A stretch of 64,000 nucleotides of DNA from Allobosea sp. 117 (GTDB taxonomy: Bacteria > Pseudomonadota > Alphaproteobacteria > Rhizobiales > Xanthobacteraceae), in the NCBI RefSeq assembly GCF_000702305.1, contig NZ_JNLC01000018.1:1-64000 (forward strand), in the 5' to 3' direction. The notes beneath the pieces were generated by a model. It saw nothing but the letters and a program-made list of their open reading frames with translations, was not told the DNA's origin and did not search any database. The position numbers were made by a program, and so were the translations under genes. Shown here piece by piece: positions 42,744 to 51,859 of the stretch (the stretch's first letter is position 1; every line of letters begins with the position of its first letter).

Positions 42744-43379
42744 ATGAACAAGAGGCTCGAATGGGCCCTGATCGCGGCGATCGTGGTGGGGACCATGGTT
42801 GGCGCGGCGTCGGCAAAGGCGGCAAGCAGCGAATTGGCGATGCTGGCCGACGTGACCAACATGAATGTCGGCCGGGTGACGACGCCGCCGGTCGGCTATG
42901 TGGAATTCTGCGAGGCCAATCCGCACGAATGTGGCCGGGGGAACCAGCGCGGCGGCAAGATCGCCCTCGGCGAGCCCGACCTCGCGCAGCTCAAGTCGGT
43001 CAACGACACCGTCAACGAGCGCGTCCAGCCGATGACCGACATGGACCATTACGGCGTGGTGGAACGCTGGGCCTATCCGGATGACGGCTTCGGCGACTGC
43101 GAGGACTATGTGCTGGCCAAGCGCCGCGCCCTGATCGCGCTCGGCTGGCCGGCCGAGACGCTGCTCATCACCGTGGTGCGCGACAAGAACGGCGACGGCC
43201 ATTCGGTACTCACCGTCGCCACCGACCACGGCGATCTCGTGCTCGACAACCAGCAGCCCGGCGTCATGCCCTGGTACGAGACCGGCTACCGCTTCGTGAA
43301 GCGCCAGGCCCAGGGTAATCCGGACGAGTGGGTCTCGCTCGGCGACGTGCGCGCCCCGGTCACCGTCGGCCGCAACTGA
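42744..43379 (+). CDS. Bacterial transglutaminase-like cysteine peptidase (BTLCP)
   Basis: A 211-residue exported protein. The signal peptide is about 1-28 (ending AKA). Catalytic triad candidates are C119 in GFGDCEDYVLAKR, H153 in GDGHSVLTV and D168 in LVLDNQ, matching the family, which includes LapG-type periplasmic proteases. The start at 42744 has GGATGAGG upstream and is preferred over an ATG four codons earlier. In c-di-GMP adhesion systems LapG cleaves a surface adhesin, but no LapD or adhesin is in the window. Confidence 0.9.
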   Translation: MNKRLEWALIAAIVVGTMVGAASAKAASSELAMLADVTNMNVGRVTTPPVGYVEFCEANPHECGRGNQRGGKIALGEPDLAQLKSVNDTVNERVQPMTDMDHYGVVERWAYPDDGFGDCEDYVLAKRRALIALGWPAETLLITVVRDKNGDGHSVLTVATDHGDLVLDNQQPGVMPWYETGYRFVKRQAQGNPDEWVSLGDVRAPVTVGRN

Positions 43380-43439
43380 GGAACTCCAAGCCAGATTCGC
43401 CGGTCGCCCCTGACTTCCCCCGAAGACCGGCGCATTGCC

Positions 43440-43475
43440 GCCGGCTCCCTGCCCCTGGGAGCCGGCGCTTTTTTT
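43440..43475 (+). terminator. Rho-independent terminator
   Basis: A 10-bp perfect stem (43440-43449 with 43457-43466), 7-nt loop and seven T residues. It ends the cysteine peptidase gene. Confidence 0.92.
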
Positions 43476-43505
43476 GTTTCAGCGTGCGATGGAAGACAGC
43501 GAAAT

Positions 43506-44036
43506 CTAGCCGATCTTCTTCAGCCCGTCGGCGAAGCGCCGCCAGTTGCGCACATAGCGCCCAGCGGTGGCGGCGATGCGGGCGACCGCCTCGGCATCGA
43601 GCTCGCGCACCACCCGCGCGGGCGCGCCGACGATGAGCGAATTGTCGGGGAATTCCTTGCCCTCGGTGACGAGAGCACCGGCGCCGACGAGGCAGTTCCG
43701 GCCGATGCGGGCGCCGTTCAGCACCGTGGCGCCCATGCCGATCAGGCTGTTCGGGCCGATGATGCAGCCGTGCAGGATCGCCTTGTGGCCGACCGTGCAG
43801 TCCTCGCCGATGGTCATCGGATATCCGGGATCGGTGTGCAGCATGCACAGCTCCTGGATATTGACCCGGGCGCCGAGCGTGATGCGCTCATTGTCGCCGC
43901 GCAGCACCGAGCCGAACCAGACGCTGGCCTCGTCGCCGAGCGTCACCTTGCCGATCACGCTGGCATCCGGCGCGACCCAGTAGCGGCCGAGCGCCGGCAG
44001 ATCGGGCTCGATGCCGTCCAGCATATAGATCGCCAT
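43506..44036 (-). CDS. Gamma-class carbonic anhydrase family protein
   Basis: 176 residues forming a left-handed beta-helix of hexapeptide repeats. Zinc histidines appear in CMLHTDPG and VGHKAILHGCIIG; SVLRGDNERI is the conserved loop. A C-terminal helix (about 140-176) ends the protein. The start at 44036 follows GAGGGC. Whether it has CO2 hydration activity cannot be decided; many members lack it. It follows the DUF3126 gene on the same strand by 35 bases, probably in an operon. Confidence 0.9.
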   Translation of the reverse strand: MAIYMLDGIEPDLPALGRYWVAPDASVIGKVTLGDEASVWFGSVLRGDNERITLGARVNIQELCMLHTDPGYPMTIGEDCTVGHKAILHGCIIGPNSLIGMGATVLNGARIGRNCLVGAGALVTEGKEFPDNSLIVGAPARVVRELDAEAVARIAATAGRYVRNWRRFADGLKKIG

Positions 44037-44071
44037 CGCGCCCTCGCCTCGCCGACCTTCGGGTCCCGCCG

Positions 44072-44284
44072 TCAGTCGTCGAGATCGGTGTCGAGAATGG
44101 CCATCTGGAAGTTGTAGGAAAGGTCGCCGTCTTCCTTGTCCTCGAAGATGACGCCGATGAACTCGTCGCCGATATAGACCTCGGCGGAGTCCTTCTTCTT
44201 GGGCCGGGCCACGACCCTGATCTGCGCGTTTCCGAACAGGCGGCGCATATAAGTCTGCACCCGTTCGAGGTCCTTCTTTTCCAA
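44072..44284 (-). CDS. DUF3126 family protein
   Basis: A 70-residue cytoplasmic protein of a conserved alphaproteobacterial family with no known function: MEKKDLERVQTYMRRLFG at the start, KKKDSAEVYIGDEFIGVIFE and SYNFQMAILDTDLDD at the end. The TTG at 44284 is chosen because it is preceded by GGAG at eight bases and gives the family's usual N-terminus; an ATG 15 codons upstream is also in frame. It heads the operon with the gamma carbonic anhydrase gene. Confidence 0.82.
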   Translation of the reverse strand: MEKKDLERVQTYMRRLFGNAQIRVVARPKKKDSAEVYIGDEFIGVIFEDKEDGDLSYNFQMAILDTDLDD

Positions 44285-44368
44285 CGCCGACACTCCTGCG
44301 AAGCGAAAGTTCGGGCGCAGCCTTGCCACGCCCGACGCGCCCGCGCAACCGCGAAGGTCAGGCGGGGC

Positions 44369-45220
44369 TCAGATCGCCTCGCCCGCGAACAGCGGGATGT
44401 CGAACATCTGGTCCATGCTGCGCGAGGGCTGTGCGCAGCCGGCCTCGCCGATCACCTTGGCCGGCACGCCGGCCACCGTGCTCTTGGGCGGGACGGGCTT
44501 CAGCACCACCGAGCCGGCAGCGACGCGCGCGCAATGGCCGACCTCGATATTGCCGAGCACCTTGGCGCCGGCGCCGATCAGCACGCCGCGGCGGATCTTC
44601 GGGTGACGGTCGCCGTGCTCCTTGCCGGTGCCGCCGAGCGTCACGCCCTGCAGGATCGACACGTCGTCCTCGATCACCGCGGTCTCGCCGACCACGATGC
44701 CGGTGGCGTGGTCGAAGAAGATGCCGCGCCCGAACGGCGCCGCCGGATTGATGTCGACCTGGTTCACGCTCGACGAGCGGCTCTGCAGGTAGAGCGCGAA
44801 ATCGTTCCGGCCGCTATTGTGCAGCCAGTGCGCCAGACGGTGGGTCTGGATCGCGTGGAAGCCCTTGTAATAGAGCACCGGCTCGATCGCCCGCGTCGTC
44901 GCCGGGTCGCGGTCGCACACCGCCGTGATGTCGGCGCGGATGGCGAGGCCGATAGACGGGTCGGCCGCGAAGGCCTCGTCGAAGGCGTGGCGGATCAGCT
45001 CGCCCGGCATGTCGACATGATCGAGCCGCTGCGCGATGCGGTGCGCTACCGCCTTCTCCAGCGAGGAGTGGTAGAGCACGGTGGCGAAGACGAAGCTCGC
45101 CATCGCCGGCTCGCGCTCGGCGATCTCCTCCGCCTCGGCCCGGATGCGCGACCAGATGGGATCGATCTTCTCGATCGTCCGCTTGGCGGCATCCACCACC
45201 TGCAAATTATTCTGCGCCAT
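44369..45220 (-). CDS. cysE: Serine O-acetyltransferase
   Basis: A 283-residue cysteine-pathway enzyme making O-acetylserine. The N-terminal helical domain (about 15-150) is followed by the left-handed helix with HRLAHWL, DINPAAPFGRGIFFDHATGI in the active-site region and GVTLGGTGKEHGDRHPKI. The C-terminus lacks the long feedback tail seen in Escherichia coli CysE but extends into CAQPSRSMDQMFDIPL. GGGAG precedes the ATG. Single gene. Confidence 0.95.
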   Translation of the reverse strand: MAQNNLQVVDAAKRTIEKIDPIWSRIRAEAEEIAEREPAMASFVFATVLYHSSLEKAVAHRIAQRLDHVDMPGELIRHAFDEAFAADPSIGLAIRADITAVCDRDPATTRAIEPVLYYKGFHAIQTHRLAHWLHNSGRNDFALYLQSRSSSVNQVDINPAAPFGRGIFFDHATGIVVGETAVIEDDVSILQGVTLGGTGKEHGDRHPKIRRGVLIGAGAKVLGNIEVGHCARVAAGSVVLKPVPPKSTVAGVPAKVIGEAGCAQPSRSMDQMFDIPLFAGEAI

Positions 45221-45518
45221 GGATCGCTCCCGAGGGCCGCTTGGCAGCCTGCTTTTTTGTTCGGACCGGCTTTTTAGCACAGGTGGGAACTCGGGCCTAT
45301 GCCGTCCAGAGGCGGCAGACCCGTGCACGCCGCGCATCGTGAAGACTTTCCGACAAGCCGTACGGAAGACTCGCTGTTCGCGCGCCGGTGAACCGACACG
45401 TCGGAATCGACACATGAACGCCTTCACGCGGAATCGACATCTCAGCAGGAGCCTCCAAGCGATTCCGATGACTCGCGATTTGCGCCGCACCTGAATCGGA
45501 TCGTGAGGGACGGATCTC
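45221..45518. other. Intergenic region upstream of cysE
   Basis: About 300 bases without a convincing gene. CGGAATCGACA occurs twice in direct orientation (45402-45412 and 45429-45439, period 27). A short stem CGTGAG/CTCACG (45502-45523) overlaps the 3' end of the hydrolase gene and has no T-run. The cysE promoter should lie here. Confidence 0.4.
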
Positions 45519-46271
45519 TCACGGCCGCGCGTCGAGGAAGGCCAGCACGGCGTGCTTCCAGACGCGATCCCCGACCGCCAGCATGTGGTCGCGATCGGGA
45601 ATGTCGACCACCTCGGCATCCGGCATCAGCGCGGCGAGCTCATGGGCCGAGCCGGCGATCGGGTCCTTGGTGCCGACGCCGATCAGGGTCGGCGTCTCGA
45701 TGCTCGCCACCTCCGCGCGGGTAAGCGTGCGTCGCGAGCCGAAGATACAGGCGGCGAGCGCCCGCCGGTCGCTCTTGGTCTGCTCCGCGAAGGCCCGGAA
45801 GGTACGGCCCGTCGGGTCGGTGACGTCCTCGAGGCTCGGCGCCAGCAGCGCCTCGGCGACCGTCGCCGGCAGCCCCGCCCCCTCGACGAGATGGATGCCG
45901 ATGCCGCCGATGATCAGCGAGCGCGTCCGCGCCGGCGCCGCCAGCGCGACGCAGGCGCCGATCCGTCCGCCCATCGAGTAGCCCATGATGTCGGCGCGCG
46001 GGATATCGAGATGGTCCATCAGCGCCAGCGCGTCGGTCGCCATCAGCGCCGGATCGTAGAGCTCGGCCTCGTAGAGCTTGCCCGAGGCGCCGTGGCCGCG
46101 ATTGTCGAAGGCGATCGCCCGCCGCCCGGCGCGCGTCAGCGTCGACACCCAGCCCGGCGCCACCCAGTTCACTTCCTTGGTCGAGCCGAAGCCGTGGATG
46201 AGGATGACCGGATCGCCCTTCCCCTCGTCGAGATAGGCGAACTCGATGCCGTCATGGGTGAAGCTGGGCAT
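45519..46271 (-). CDS. Alpha/beta-fold hydrolase
   Basis: 250 residues. The oxyanion region is VILIHGFGSTKE, the nucleophile elbow IMGYSMGGRIGA (Ser about 97), the acid is in LIGVGTKDPIAGS (about 200) and the histidine is in IPDRDHMLAVGD (about 228). Size and layout fit cytosolic esterases or C-C bond hydrolases; the substrate is not evident. No signal peptide. Single gene. Confidence 0.88.
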   Translation of the reverse strand: MPSFTHDGIEFAYLDEGKGDPVILIHGFGSTKEVNWVAPGWVSTLTRAGRRAIAFDNRGHGASGKLYEAELYDPALMATDALALMDHLDIPRADIMGYSMGGRIGACVALAAPARTRSLIIGGIGIHLVEGAGLPATVAEALLAPSLEDVTDPTGRTFRAFAEQTKSDRRALAACIFGSRRTLTRAEVASIETPTLIGVGTKDPIAGSAHELAALMPDAEVVDIPDRDHMLAVGDRVWKHAVLAFLDARP

Positions 46272-46336
46272 GGGCAGGCGCGACTCCGACGTTCAGGGAG
46301 CGCGCACGCTAAGGCATGTTCCGCCAAAGGTGGACT

Positions 46337-47335
46337 CTACGCGAGCACCGGCATCCATCGCCCAGCGAGCGAGGGCCGCCGCTTGCGCCACAGCGGGCGC
46401 AGCATCGACACCACCATCGCGTTGAAGGAGGCGATCAGCCCGACGAGGTTGGCGGCGGCGGCGATCAGCCACCAGGCGAGCTTCGCCATCGCCTCGGTGA
46501 TGAACAGCGCGCCACGCCCGAGCGTCTTCAGGACCGCCAGCGTCTGCCCGCCCTTCACCTCGGCGAGCCGCCGGAGCCGCGCGGCGTCGGCCGCCTCGTC
46601 GACATGGCGCAGCCCGAGGAGCGCGGCCCGCGTGCCGGCCTTGCCCTGCACCGCGCCGAGATCGCCGACCACACGCACCGCTGAACCCTTTGCGCCGCGC
46701 CGCAGCAGGCGGGTCATGTCCTCGGCGAGGCGGATGCCGATGGCGCCGGTGCGGCGCGCGCCCTTGAGCACCGAGAGGCCGGTGCGCACCGGCACGGAGG
46801 CGCCGAGCGTCGCATAGGTCACGCCGGTCGCCGCGATGCCGGCCGCCGACAGCCCGACGATCAGCTCGTCCACGTCCTCGCCGCGCGCCCAGTGCCAGCC
46901 CTCGCGGCCGAGGTCGCGCACGTCGCCCCATACGGTGAGATCGCCCGCCGTGGCGCCGGCGAGGCCCGCGAGGTCGTCCGCGCGGCCGGTGACGAAGCCC
47001 CAGCCGAAGCGCCCGGCGCCGCGCGCCGCCTGTGTCGCGCCGCTGGTCTCCACCGTGACTCGCGCCCGCAGGCCGGCGTCGACCGGAATGCCGCGCGCAT
47101 CGGCGAGCGCGACGAAGCTCGCGGCAAGCTCGCCGTCATCCGCTGCCAGCGCCGATTCGATCTCTGCCGCCACGCGCGGGCCGTCCAGCACGCGATCGAG
47201 CTGAAGGTCGGCGATGCGCGCCGCGTCGTCGCCCGCAACGACATAGGCGAGTGCCTCCCGCCCCGGCGGCACGACCCAGTGGGCCGCGCCCGCGAAGGCG
47301 AGGAGAAAGGACAAAGCGGCGAGGAAGCGAGTCAT
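46337..47335 (-). CDS. Hypothetical envelope protein
   Basis: 332 residues. A signal-like or anchor segment (LAALSFLLAFAGAAHWV) opens the protein. A middle hydrophobic, Ala/Gly-rich region (about 160-200) and a C-terminal membrane segment (WWLIAAAANLVGLIASFN, about 290-307) followed by RKRR suggest two or three membrane passes. No family is recognised. The start at 47335 is the ATG closest to the hydrophobic segment. Separated from the hydrolase gene by 65 bases on the same strand. Confidence 0.6.
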   Translation of the reverse strand: MTRFLAALSFLLAFAGAAHWVVPPGREALAYVVAGDDAARIADLQLDRVLDGPRVAAEIESALAADDGELAASFVALADARGIPVDAGLRARVTVETSGATQAARGAGRFGWGFVTGRADDLAGLAGATAGDLTVWGDVRDLGREGWHWARGEDVDELIVGLSAAGIAATGVTYATLGASVPVRTGLSVLKGARRTGAIGIRLAEDMTRLLRRGAKGSAVRVVGDLGAVQGKAGTRAALLGLRHVDEAADAARLRRLAEVKGGQTLAVLKTLGRGALFITEAMAKLAWWLIAAAANLVGLIASFNAMVVSMLRPLWRKRRPSLAGRWMPVLA

Positions 47336-47485
47336 CGCAATGAGGCGACCCAACGGAAACGCCTTTCCATATGCTGCGGCATTGTGGCGGGGAGAAGGGC
47401 GCCAGCGCCGATCCGCCGCGCTTTGCCGCAGCGCCGCGAGCGGCTATGTTCGCCGCACATCACGGCAGGCGCAGGCGGACACATC

Positions 47486-47734
47486 ATGGCGGGACACGTC
47501 GTTCCTCACTTCCACAATTCGGCGGGCGTCGAGACGATCCGCATCGGCGCCAAGGAATTCATGTGCGTCGGCGCCAAGCCGCCCTACGACCATCCCCACG
47601 TCTTCCTCGACATGGGATCGGACGACGAGATCGTCTGCCCCTATTGCTCGACCCTCTACCGCTTCGACGTGTCGCTGCACGGCGACGAGACCAACCCGCC
47701 GGGCTGCCTCTACGACGTGCCCGCTGCCGCCTGA
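47486..47734 (+). CDS. CHCC-type zinc-finger protein
   Basis: 82 residues. The C-H-C-C zinc site is visible: C27 in EFMCVGAKPP, H36/H38 in YDHPHVFLDM and CPYCSTLYRF. The same fold is in mitochondrial complex I subunit NDUFS6; alphaproteobacteria carry it as a short protein. Start ATG 47486. The monooxygenase gene follows 11 bases later. Association with complex I is by family, not shown here. Confidence 0.85.
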   Translation: MAGHVVPHFHNSAGVETIRIGAKEFMCVGAKPPYDHPHVFLDMGSDDEIVCPYCSTLYRFDVSLHGDETNPPGCLYDVPAAA

Positions 47735-47745
47735 GCGGTGATGCG

Positions 47746-48927
47746 GTGTCCCGCGACGACATCATCGTCTCCGGCGCCGGCATAGGCGGCCTCGCGGCCG
47801 CTCTCGCGCTGGCGCGCGTCGGCTATCGGGTGACGGTGCTCGAACGCGCGCTGAAGATCGAGGAGGCCGGCGCCGGCGTGCAGCTCGCGCCCAACGCCAC
47901 GCGGTGCCTCGCCTTTCTCGGCGTGCTCGACCGTGTGCGCGAGACGGCGGTGCGCCCTCGCCTGTTCCGCGTCACCGACGGCAAGGGTGGCGGACGCCTC
48001 GCCGAGGCCCGCATGGACCGCGAGGCGGAGACGCGCTTCGGCAGCCCCTTCCTCGTCATCCATCGCGCCGACCTGCAGGCGGCGCTGCTCGCCGCCGCCG
48101 AGGCCGAGCCGATGATCGCCATCCGGCTCGGCCGCACGGTGGAGGAATTCGCCGCGCATGACGGCGCGGTAACGGTGCTCGCCAACAATGCCGGCACGAC
48201 GGAGGACTATGTCGGTCGCGCTCTGATCGGCGCCGACGGCATCCGCTCCACCGTGCGCAACCGGCTCCATCCCTCGGCCGTGCCGATCTTCAGCGGCCGC
48301 GCCGCCTGGCGCGCCACCGTGCCGGCCGACAGCCTGCCCGCGCACCTCGCCGAGCCGATCGTGCGGCTCTGGCTGGGCCCCGGCGCGCATCTCGTCAGCT
48401 ATCCGATCAGCGCCGGCGCGGCGGTCAACCTCGTGGCGGTGACGCCGGACGATCGGCCCGCGCAGGGCTGGGGTGTCGGCGCCGACCGCGACGAGCTGAC
48501 CAAGCGCTTCGCCGGATGGAGCCGCGACGCGCGCGCCCTCGTCGGCCGGCCGGAGCGCTGGCTGCGCTGGGCGCTCTTCGACATCGATCCGATGAAGAGC
48601 TGGGGCAAAGGTCCGGTCACCCTGCTCGGCGACGCCGCCCATGCGATGTTCCCCTTCCTCGCGCAGGGCGCCGCGCAGGCGCTGGAGGATGCCTGCGTGC
48701 TCGGCCTCGCGCTCCAGGAGGCAGGCGACGACATGCCCGCGGCCCTGCGCGTCTACGAGCAGCTCCGCGTCGCCCGCACCGCCCGCGTGCAGAAGGCCGC
48801 CCGCGCCAATGGCCGGGTCTATCACCTGAAGGGACCGGCACGCGTCGCGCGCGATTTCGCCATCCGCGCCCGCTCCGGCGCCGCGCTGCTTGAGCGCTAT
48901 GCCTGGATCTATGAATGGGGGCCGTAG
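47746..48927 (+). CDS. FAD-dependent monooxygenase (salicylate hydroxylase-like)
   Basis: A 393-residue class A flavin hydroxylase. The nucleotide fold IIVSGAGIGGLAAALALARVG is at the N-terminus (residues about 6-25), the GD motif is in VTLLGDAAHAMFPFLAQGA, and ALIGADGIRSTVR is the DG motif. The substrate is usually an aromatic acid or 3-hydroxybenzoate-type ring. Start GTG 47746, preceded by GAGCGG. The next gene overlaps its 3' end by 13 bases. No catabolic neighbours to suggest a pathway. Confidence 0.88.
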   Translation: MSRDDIIVSGAGIGGLAAALALARVGYRVTVLERALKIEEAGAGVQLAPNATRCLAFLGVLDRVRETAVRPRLFRVTDGKGGGRLAEARMDREAETRFGSPFLVIHRADLQAALLAAAEAEPMIAIRLGRTVEEFAAHDGAVTVLANNAGTTEDYVGRALIGADGIRSTVRNRLHPSAVPIFSGRAAWRATVPADSLPAHLAEPIVRLWLGPGAHLVSYPISAGAAVNLVAVTPDDRPAQGWGVGADRDELTKRFAGWSRDARALVGRPERWLRWALFDIDPMKSWGKGPVTLLGDAAHAMFPFLAQGAAQALEDACVLGLALQEAGDDMPAALRVYEQLRVARTARVQKAARANGRVYHLKGPARVARDFAIRARSGAALLERYAWIYEWGP

Positions 48928-49598
48928 ACGAAGCCGCCACCGGCGAAAGCCGCGCCGGGACGAAGGACCCGTTCCGCGCCTTCGGCCTCGCCAGCGCGAT
49001 CACCTTCGTCGCCGGCTTCATCGACGCCGTCGGCTATGCCCATGTCGGCAACCTCTATCTCTCCTTCATGAGCGGCAACACCACCCGGCTCGGCATGGCA
49101 CTGGCCGGACATGACTATGCCCTCGTGGTGCTCGCCGGCGCCGTCATCGCGAGCTTCGTCGTCGGCTCGGGCCTCGGCACGCTGATCGTCGAGGGCGCTG
49201 CGCATCGCAGCCTCTCCTGCCTGCTGGGTGCGGAAGCGGTGCTGGTCGCCGTCGCCATGGCGCTCTTCGCGGCTTTCGGAAGCGCGTCCGCGCTGGTGCC
49301 GGTGGCGGCTGCGATGGGCATGCAGAACAACGCCCATCAGGTCGTGCTGCACGCCGATATCGGCAAGAGCTTCGTCACCGGCGCGCTGTTCAGCCTCGGC
49401 CAGTCCTTCGCCCGCGCGCTGCGCGACCGCGCCTCGCCGAGGGAATGGCTCGTCTATGCGGCCTCCTGGCTGAGCTTCATCGCCGGCGTGACGACGGGCG
49501 CGACCGTGCTGCTCAACACCAACCTTCTAACGGCCCTCGCGATCGTCTTCGCTGCACTCGCCGCCCTCGCGCTTGCCGCGTGGCGGCGGACGCGCTGA
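48915..49598 (+). CDS. DUF1275/YoaK family membrane protein
   Basis: 227 residues, six predicted helices. The family pattern is FVAGFIDAVGYAHVGNLYLS, FMSGNTTRLGMALAG, and AAAMGMQNNAHQVVLH. Function unknown; some members are annotated as transporters without proof. It starts inside the monooxygenase gene and its stop abuts the convergent eutC stop with no spacer. Confidence 0.88.
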   Translation: MGAVDEAATGESRAGTKDPFRAFGLASAITFVAGFIDAVGYAHVGNLYLSFMSGNTTRLGMALAGHDYALVVLAGAVIASFVVGSGLGTLIVEGAAHRSLSCLLGAEAVLVAVAMALFAAFGSASALVPVAAAMGMQNNAHQVVLHADIGKSFVTGALFSLGQSFARALRDRASPREWLVYAASWLSFIAGVTTGATVLLNTNLLTALAIVFAALAALALAAWRRTR

Positions 49599-50462
49599 TC
49601 AGGCCGACCCGATCGCCGGCGGCCTGCCGGCTTCCAGCAACAGGTCGCTCTCGTCCTTGAGGTTCACACCGGTGAGCTGGCGCCTGAACGCCTCGCCGAT
49701 CAGCCAGGCGAGCTTGAAGGCGGCGAGGTCGTGGGACAGGCCCTCGCCGCGCACGTTGGAGATGCAGTTGCGCTCGGCGTCGGTGCGCCCGACCTTCGGG
49801 TCGAAGGTGAGGTACAGTCCGAGGCTGTCCGGCGAGGAGAGCCCCGGCCGCTCGCCGACCAGCAGCGCCACCGCCTTCGCCTTGAGCACCTCGCCCACCT
49901 CGTCGCCGAGCGCCACCCGCGCCTCGCGCGCGATGACGACCGGCGCGACGCTCCAGCCCGCCTGAGCGATGCGTGGCTTCAACGCGGCGAGGAACGGCAC
50001 CGCCTGCACATGCACCGCGGTGGAGGAAAGACCGTCCGCCACCACGATAGCGAGATCGACCGGGCCTCTGCCCGTCTCGCGGAGCAGCGCGCGGCTCTCG
50101 TCGGCAAGCCGCCGCCCGAGGTCCGGACGGCGCAGATACGCGTCGCGCGCCGGCGCGGCGGAGGACACCTGCAGCGTCGCCAAGCCGAGCCCGGCGATGC
50201 CTTCCGCCACCGCCTCGGCATCGAAGGGCGTGTGGACCGCGTCGCGCGCCTGCGCATGGGCGAGGGAGAAGCGCAGCACCTCGCGGGTCGGCAGCCCGGC
50301 ACCGGCCCGGCCAAGCGCGATGCGCGCCGGCGTCATCGCGGCGAGGCGCCGCCATGAGTCGAGATGCACGTAACCTTCCGCTCGGCCCTCCGACTGACCT
50401 TCCGAAGGCGCCGCTTGCGGCTCGTTGATCGGACGCTCGTCCCCCACCCCGGCGGCGCTCAT
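49599..50462 (-). CDS. eutC: Ethanolamine ammonia-lyase small subunit
   Basis: 287 residues. EutC forms the B12-binding interface with EutB for cleavage of ethanolamine to acetaldehyde and ammonia. Recognised pieces: ARIALGRAGAGLPTREVLRF, HAQARDAVH, IVVADGLSSTAVHVQAVPFL and LVGERPGLSSPDSLGLYLTF. The N-terminus has about 25 extra residues of low complexity. It overlaps eutB by ATGA, so the two are coupled. Confidence 0.95.
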   Translation of the reverse strand: MSAAGVGDERPINEPQAAPSEGQSEGRAEGYVHLDSWRRLAAMTPARIALGRAGAGLPTREVLRFSLAHAQARDAVHTPFDAEAVAEGIAGLGLATLQVSSAAPARDAYLRRPDLGRRLADESRALLRETGRGPVDLAIVVADGLSSTAVHVQAVPFLAALKPRIAQAGWSVAPVVIAREARVALGDEVGEVLKAKAVALLVGERPGLSSPDSLGLYLTFDPKVGRTDAERNCISNVRGEGLSHDLAAFKLAWLIGEAFRRQLTGVNLKDESDLLLEAGRPPAIGSA

Positions 50463-51859
50463 GCCGCGAGCCCCGCGCCGAGCCCTCTGGCCGCCGCCAG
50501 CAGCGGATGGCTCGCGCCCTGCGGCTTCAGCCGCCCGTCCGGCCCGGTGATGCCCATCTCCATGAGCCAGGCGGCGAATTCCGGCGCGCGCTTCAGGCCC
50601 AGCACCTCGCGCAGATAGAGCTGGTCGTGGAACGAGGTGGACTGGTAGTTGAGCATCACGTCGTCCGAGCCCGGAATGCCCATGATGTAGGTGACGCCCG
50701 CCGCCCCGAGCAGCGTCATCAGCGTGTCCATGTCATCCTGGTCGGCTTCGGCGTGGTTGGTGTAGCAGACGTCGCAGCCGAGAGGCACGCCCATCAGCTT
50801 GCCGCAGAAATGGTCTTCCAGACCGGCGCGGATGATCTGCTTGCCGTCATAGAGATATTCCGGCCCGATGAAGCCGACGACGGTGTTGACGAGTAGCGGC
50901 CGGAACGGCCGGCACACCGCATAGGCGCGCGCCTCCAGCGTCTGCTGGTCGACCCCGTGATGCGCGTTCGCCGAGAGCGCGGAGCCCTGGCCGGTCTCGA
51001 AATACATGACGTTGTCGCCGAGCGTGCCGCGCCCCAGCGACAGCGCCGCCTCGTGCCCCTCTTTCAGCGTTGCGAGGCTGATGCCGAAGGAGGCGTTGGC
51101 GCCCTCCGAGCCCGCCACCGACTGGAAGACGAGGTCGACCGGCACGCCGCGATTGATCACCTCCACCGAGGTGGTGACATGGGTCAGCACGCAGCCCTGC
51201 GTGGGAATCGCGAAGCGCTGGATGACGTCGTCGATGAGCTTCAGGAGGTCGGCCAGCACCGGGATGCTGTCGGAAGCGGGGTTGATGCCGATCACCGCAT
51301 CGCCGCAGCCATAGAGAAGGCCGTCGAGGATGGAGGCGGTGATGCCGGCCGCGTCGTCGGTCGGGTGGTTCGGCTGCAAGCGCACCGCCATGGTCCCGGC
51401 CAAGCCGATGGTGTCGCGAAAGCGCGTCACAACCCGGCACTTCTTCGCCACCGCGATGAGGTCCTGGTTGCGCATGATCTTCGAGACCGCCGCCGCCATC
51501 TCCGGCGTGATGCCTGGCGCCAGCGCGGCGAGCGCCTCGGAAGTCGCCGCCTCGGAGAGCAGGAAGTCGCGGAAATCGCCCACCGTCATATGCGCGACGG
51601 GGCGGAACACAGCCTCGTCATGGGTGTCGATGATGAGGCGCGTGACCTCGTCCCGCTCATAGGGGATCAGCGCCTCGGTCAGGAAGGCCCTCAGCGGCAC
51701 CTCGGCGAGGCACATGCGCGCCGCGACGTTCTCCTCCGCCGAGCCGGCGGCGATGCCGGCCAGCATGTCGCCGGAACGGATCGGCGTCGCCTTCGCCATC
51801 AGGTCCCTGAGGTCCGCGAACGCCCATGTACGGGCGCCGATGATGTGACGATAGGCCAT
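50459..51859 (-). CDS. eutB: Ethanolamine ammonia-lyase large subunit
   Basis: 466 residues, the substrate-binding subunit with a TIM barrel. Motifs: DTIGLAGTMAVRLQPNHPTD, DAVIGINPASDS, TTSVEVINRGVPVDLVFQSV, QGSALSANAHHGVDQQT and CDVCYTNHAEADQDDMDTLM. GAGAGGAC precedes the ATG. Neither the reactivase eutA nor shell-protein genes are in the window, indicating a cytosolic, microcompartment-free system. Confidence 0.97.
   Translation of the reverse strand: MAYRHIIGARTWAFADLRDLMAKATPIRSGDMLAGIAAGSAEENVAARMCLAEVPLRAFLTEALIPYERDEVTRLIIDTHDEAVFRPVAHMTVGDFRDFLLSEAATSEALAALAPGITPEMAAAVSKIMRNQDLIAVAKKCRVVTRFRDTIGLAGTMAVRLQPNHPTDDAAGITASILDGLLYGCGDAVIGINPASDSIPVLADLLKLIDDVIQRFAIPTQGCVLTHVTTSVEVINRGVPVDLVFQSVAGSEGANASFGISLATLKEGHEAALSLGRGTLGDNVMYFETGQGSALSANAHHGVDQQTLEARAYAVCRPFRPLLVNTVVGFIGPEYLYDGKQIIRAGLEDHFCGKLMGVPLGCDVCYTNHAEADQDDMDTLMTLLGAAGVTYIMGIPGSDDVMLNYQSTSFHDQLYLREVLGLKRAPEFAAWLMEMGITGPDGRLKPQGASHPLLAAARGLGAGLAA

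Noticed and set aside
45402-45439. CRISPR-like or iteron repeat (two copies of an 11-mer)
   Set aside because: Only two copies with a short spacer; no further units and no associated genes.
45502-45523. Terminator at the end of the alpha/beta hydrolase gene
   Set aside because: The stem is only six base pairs and there is no T-run on either strand.
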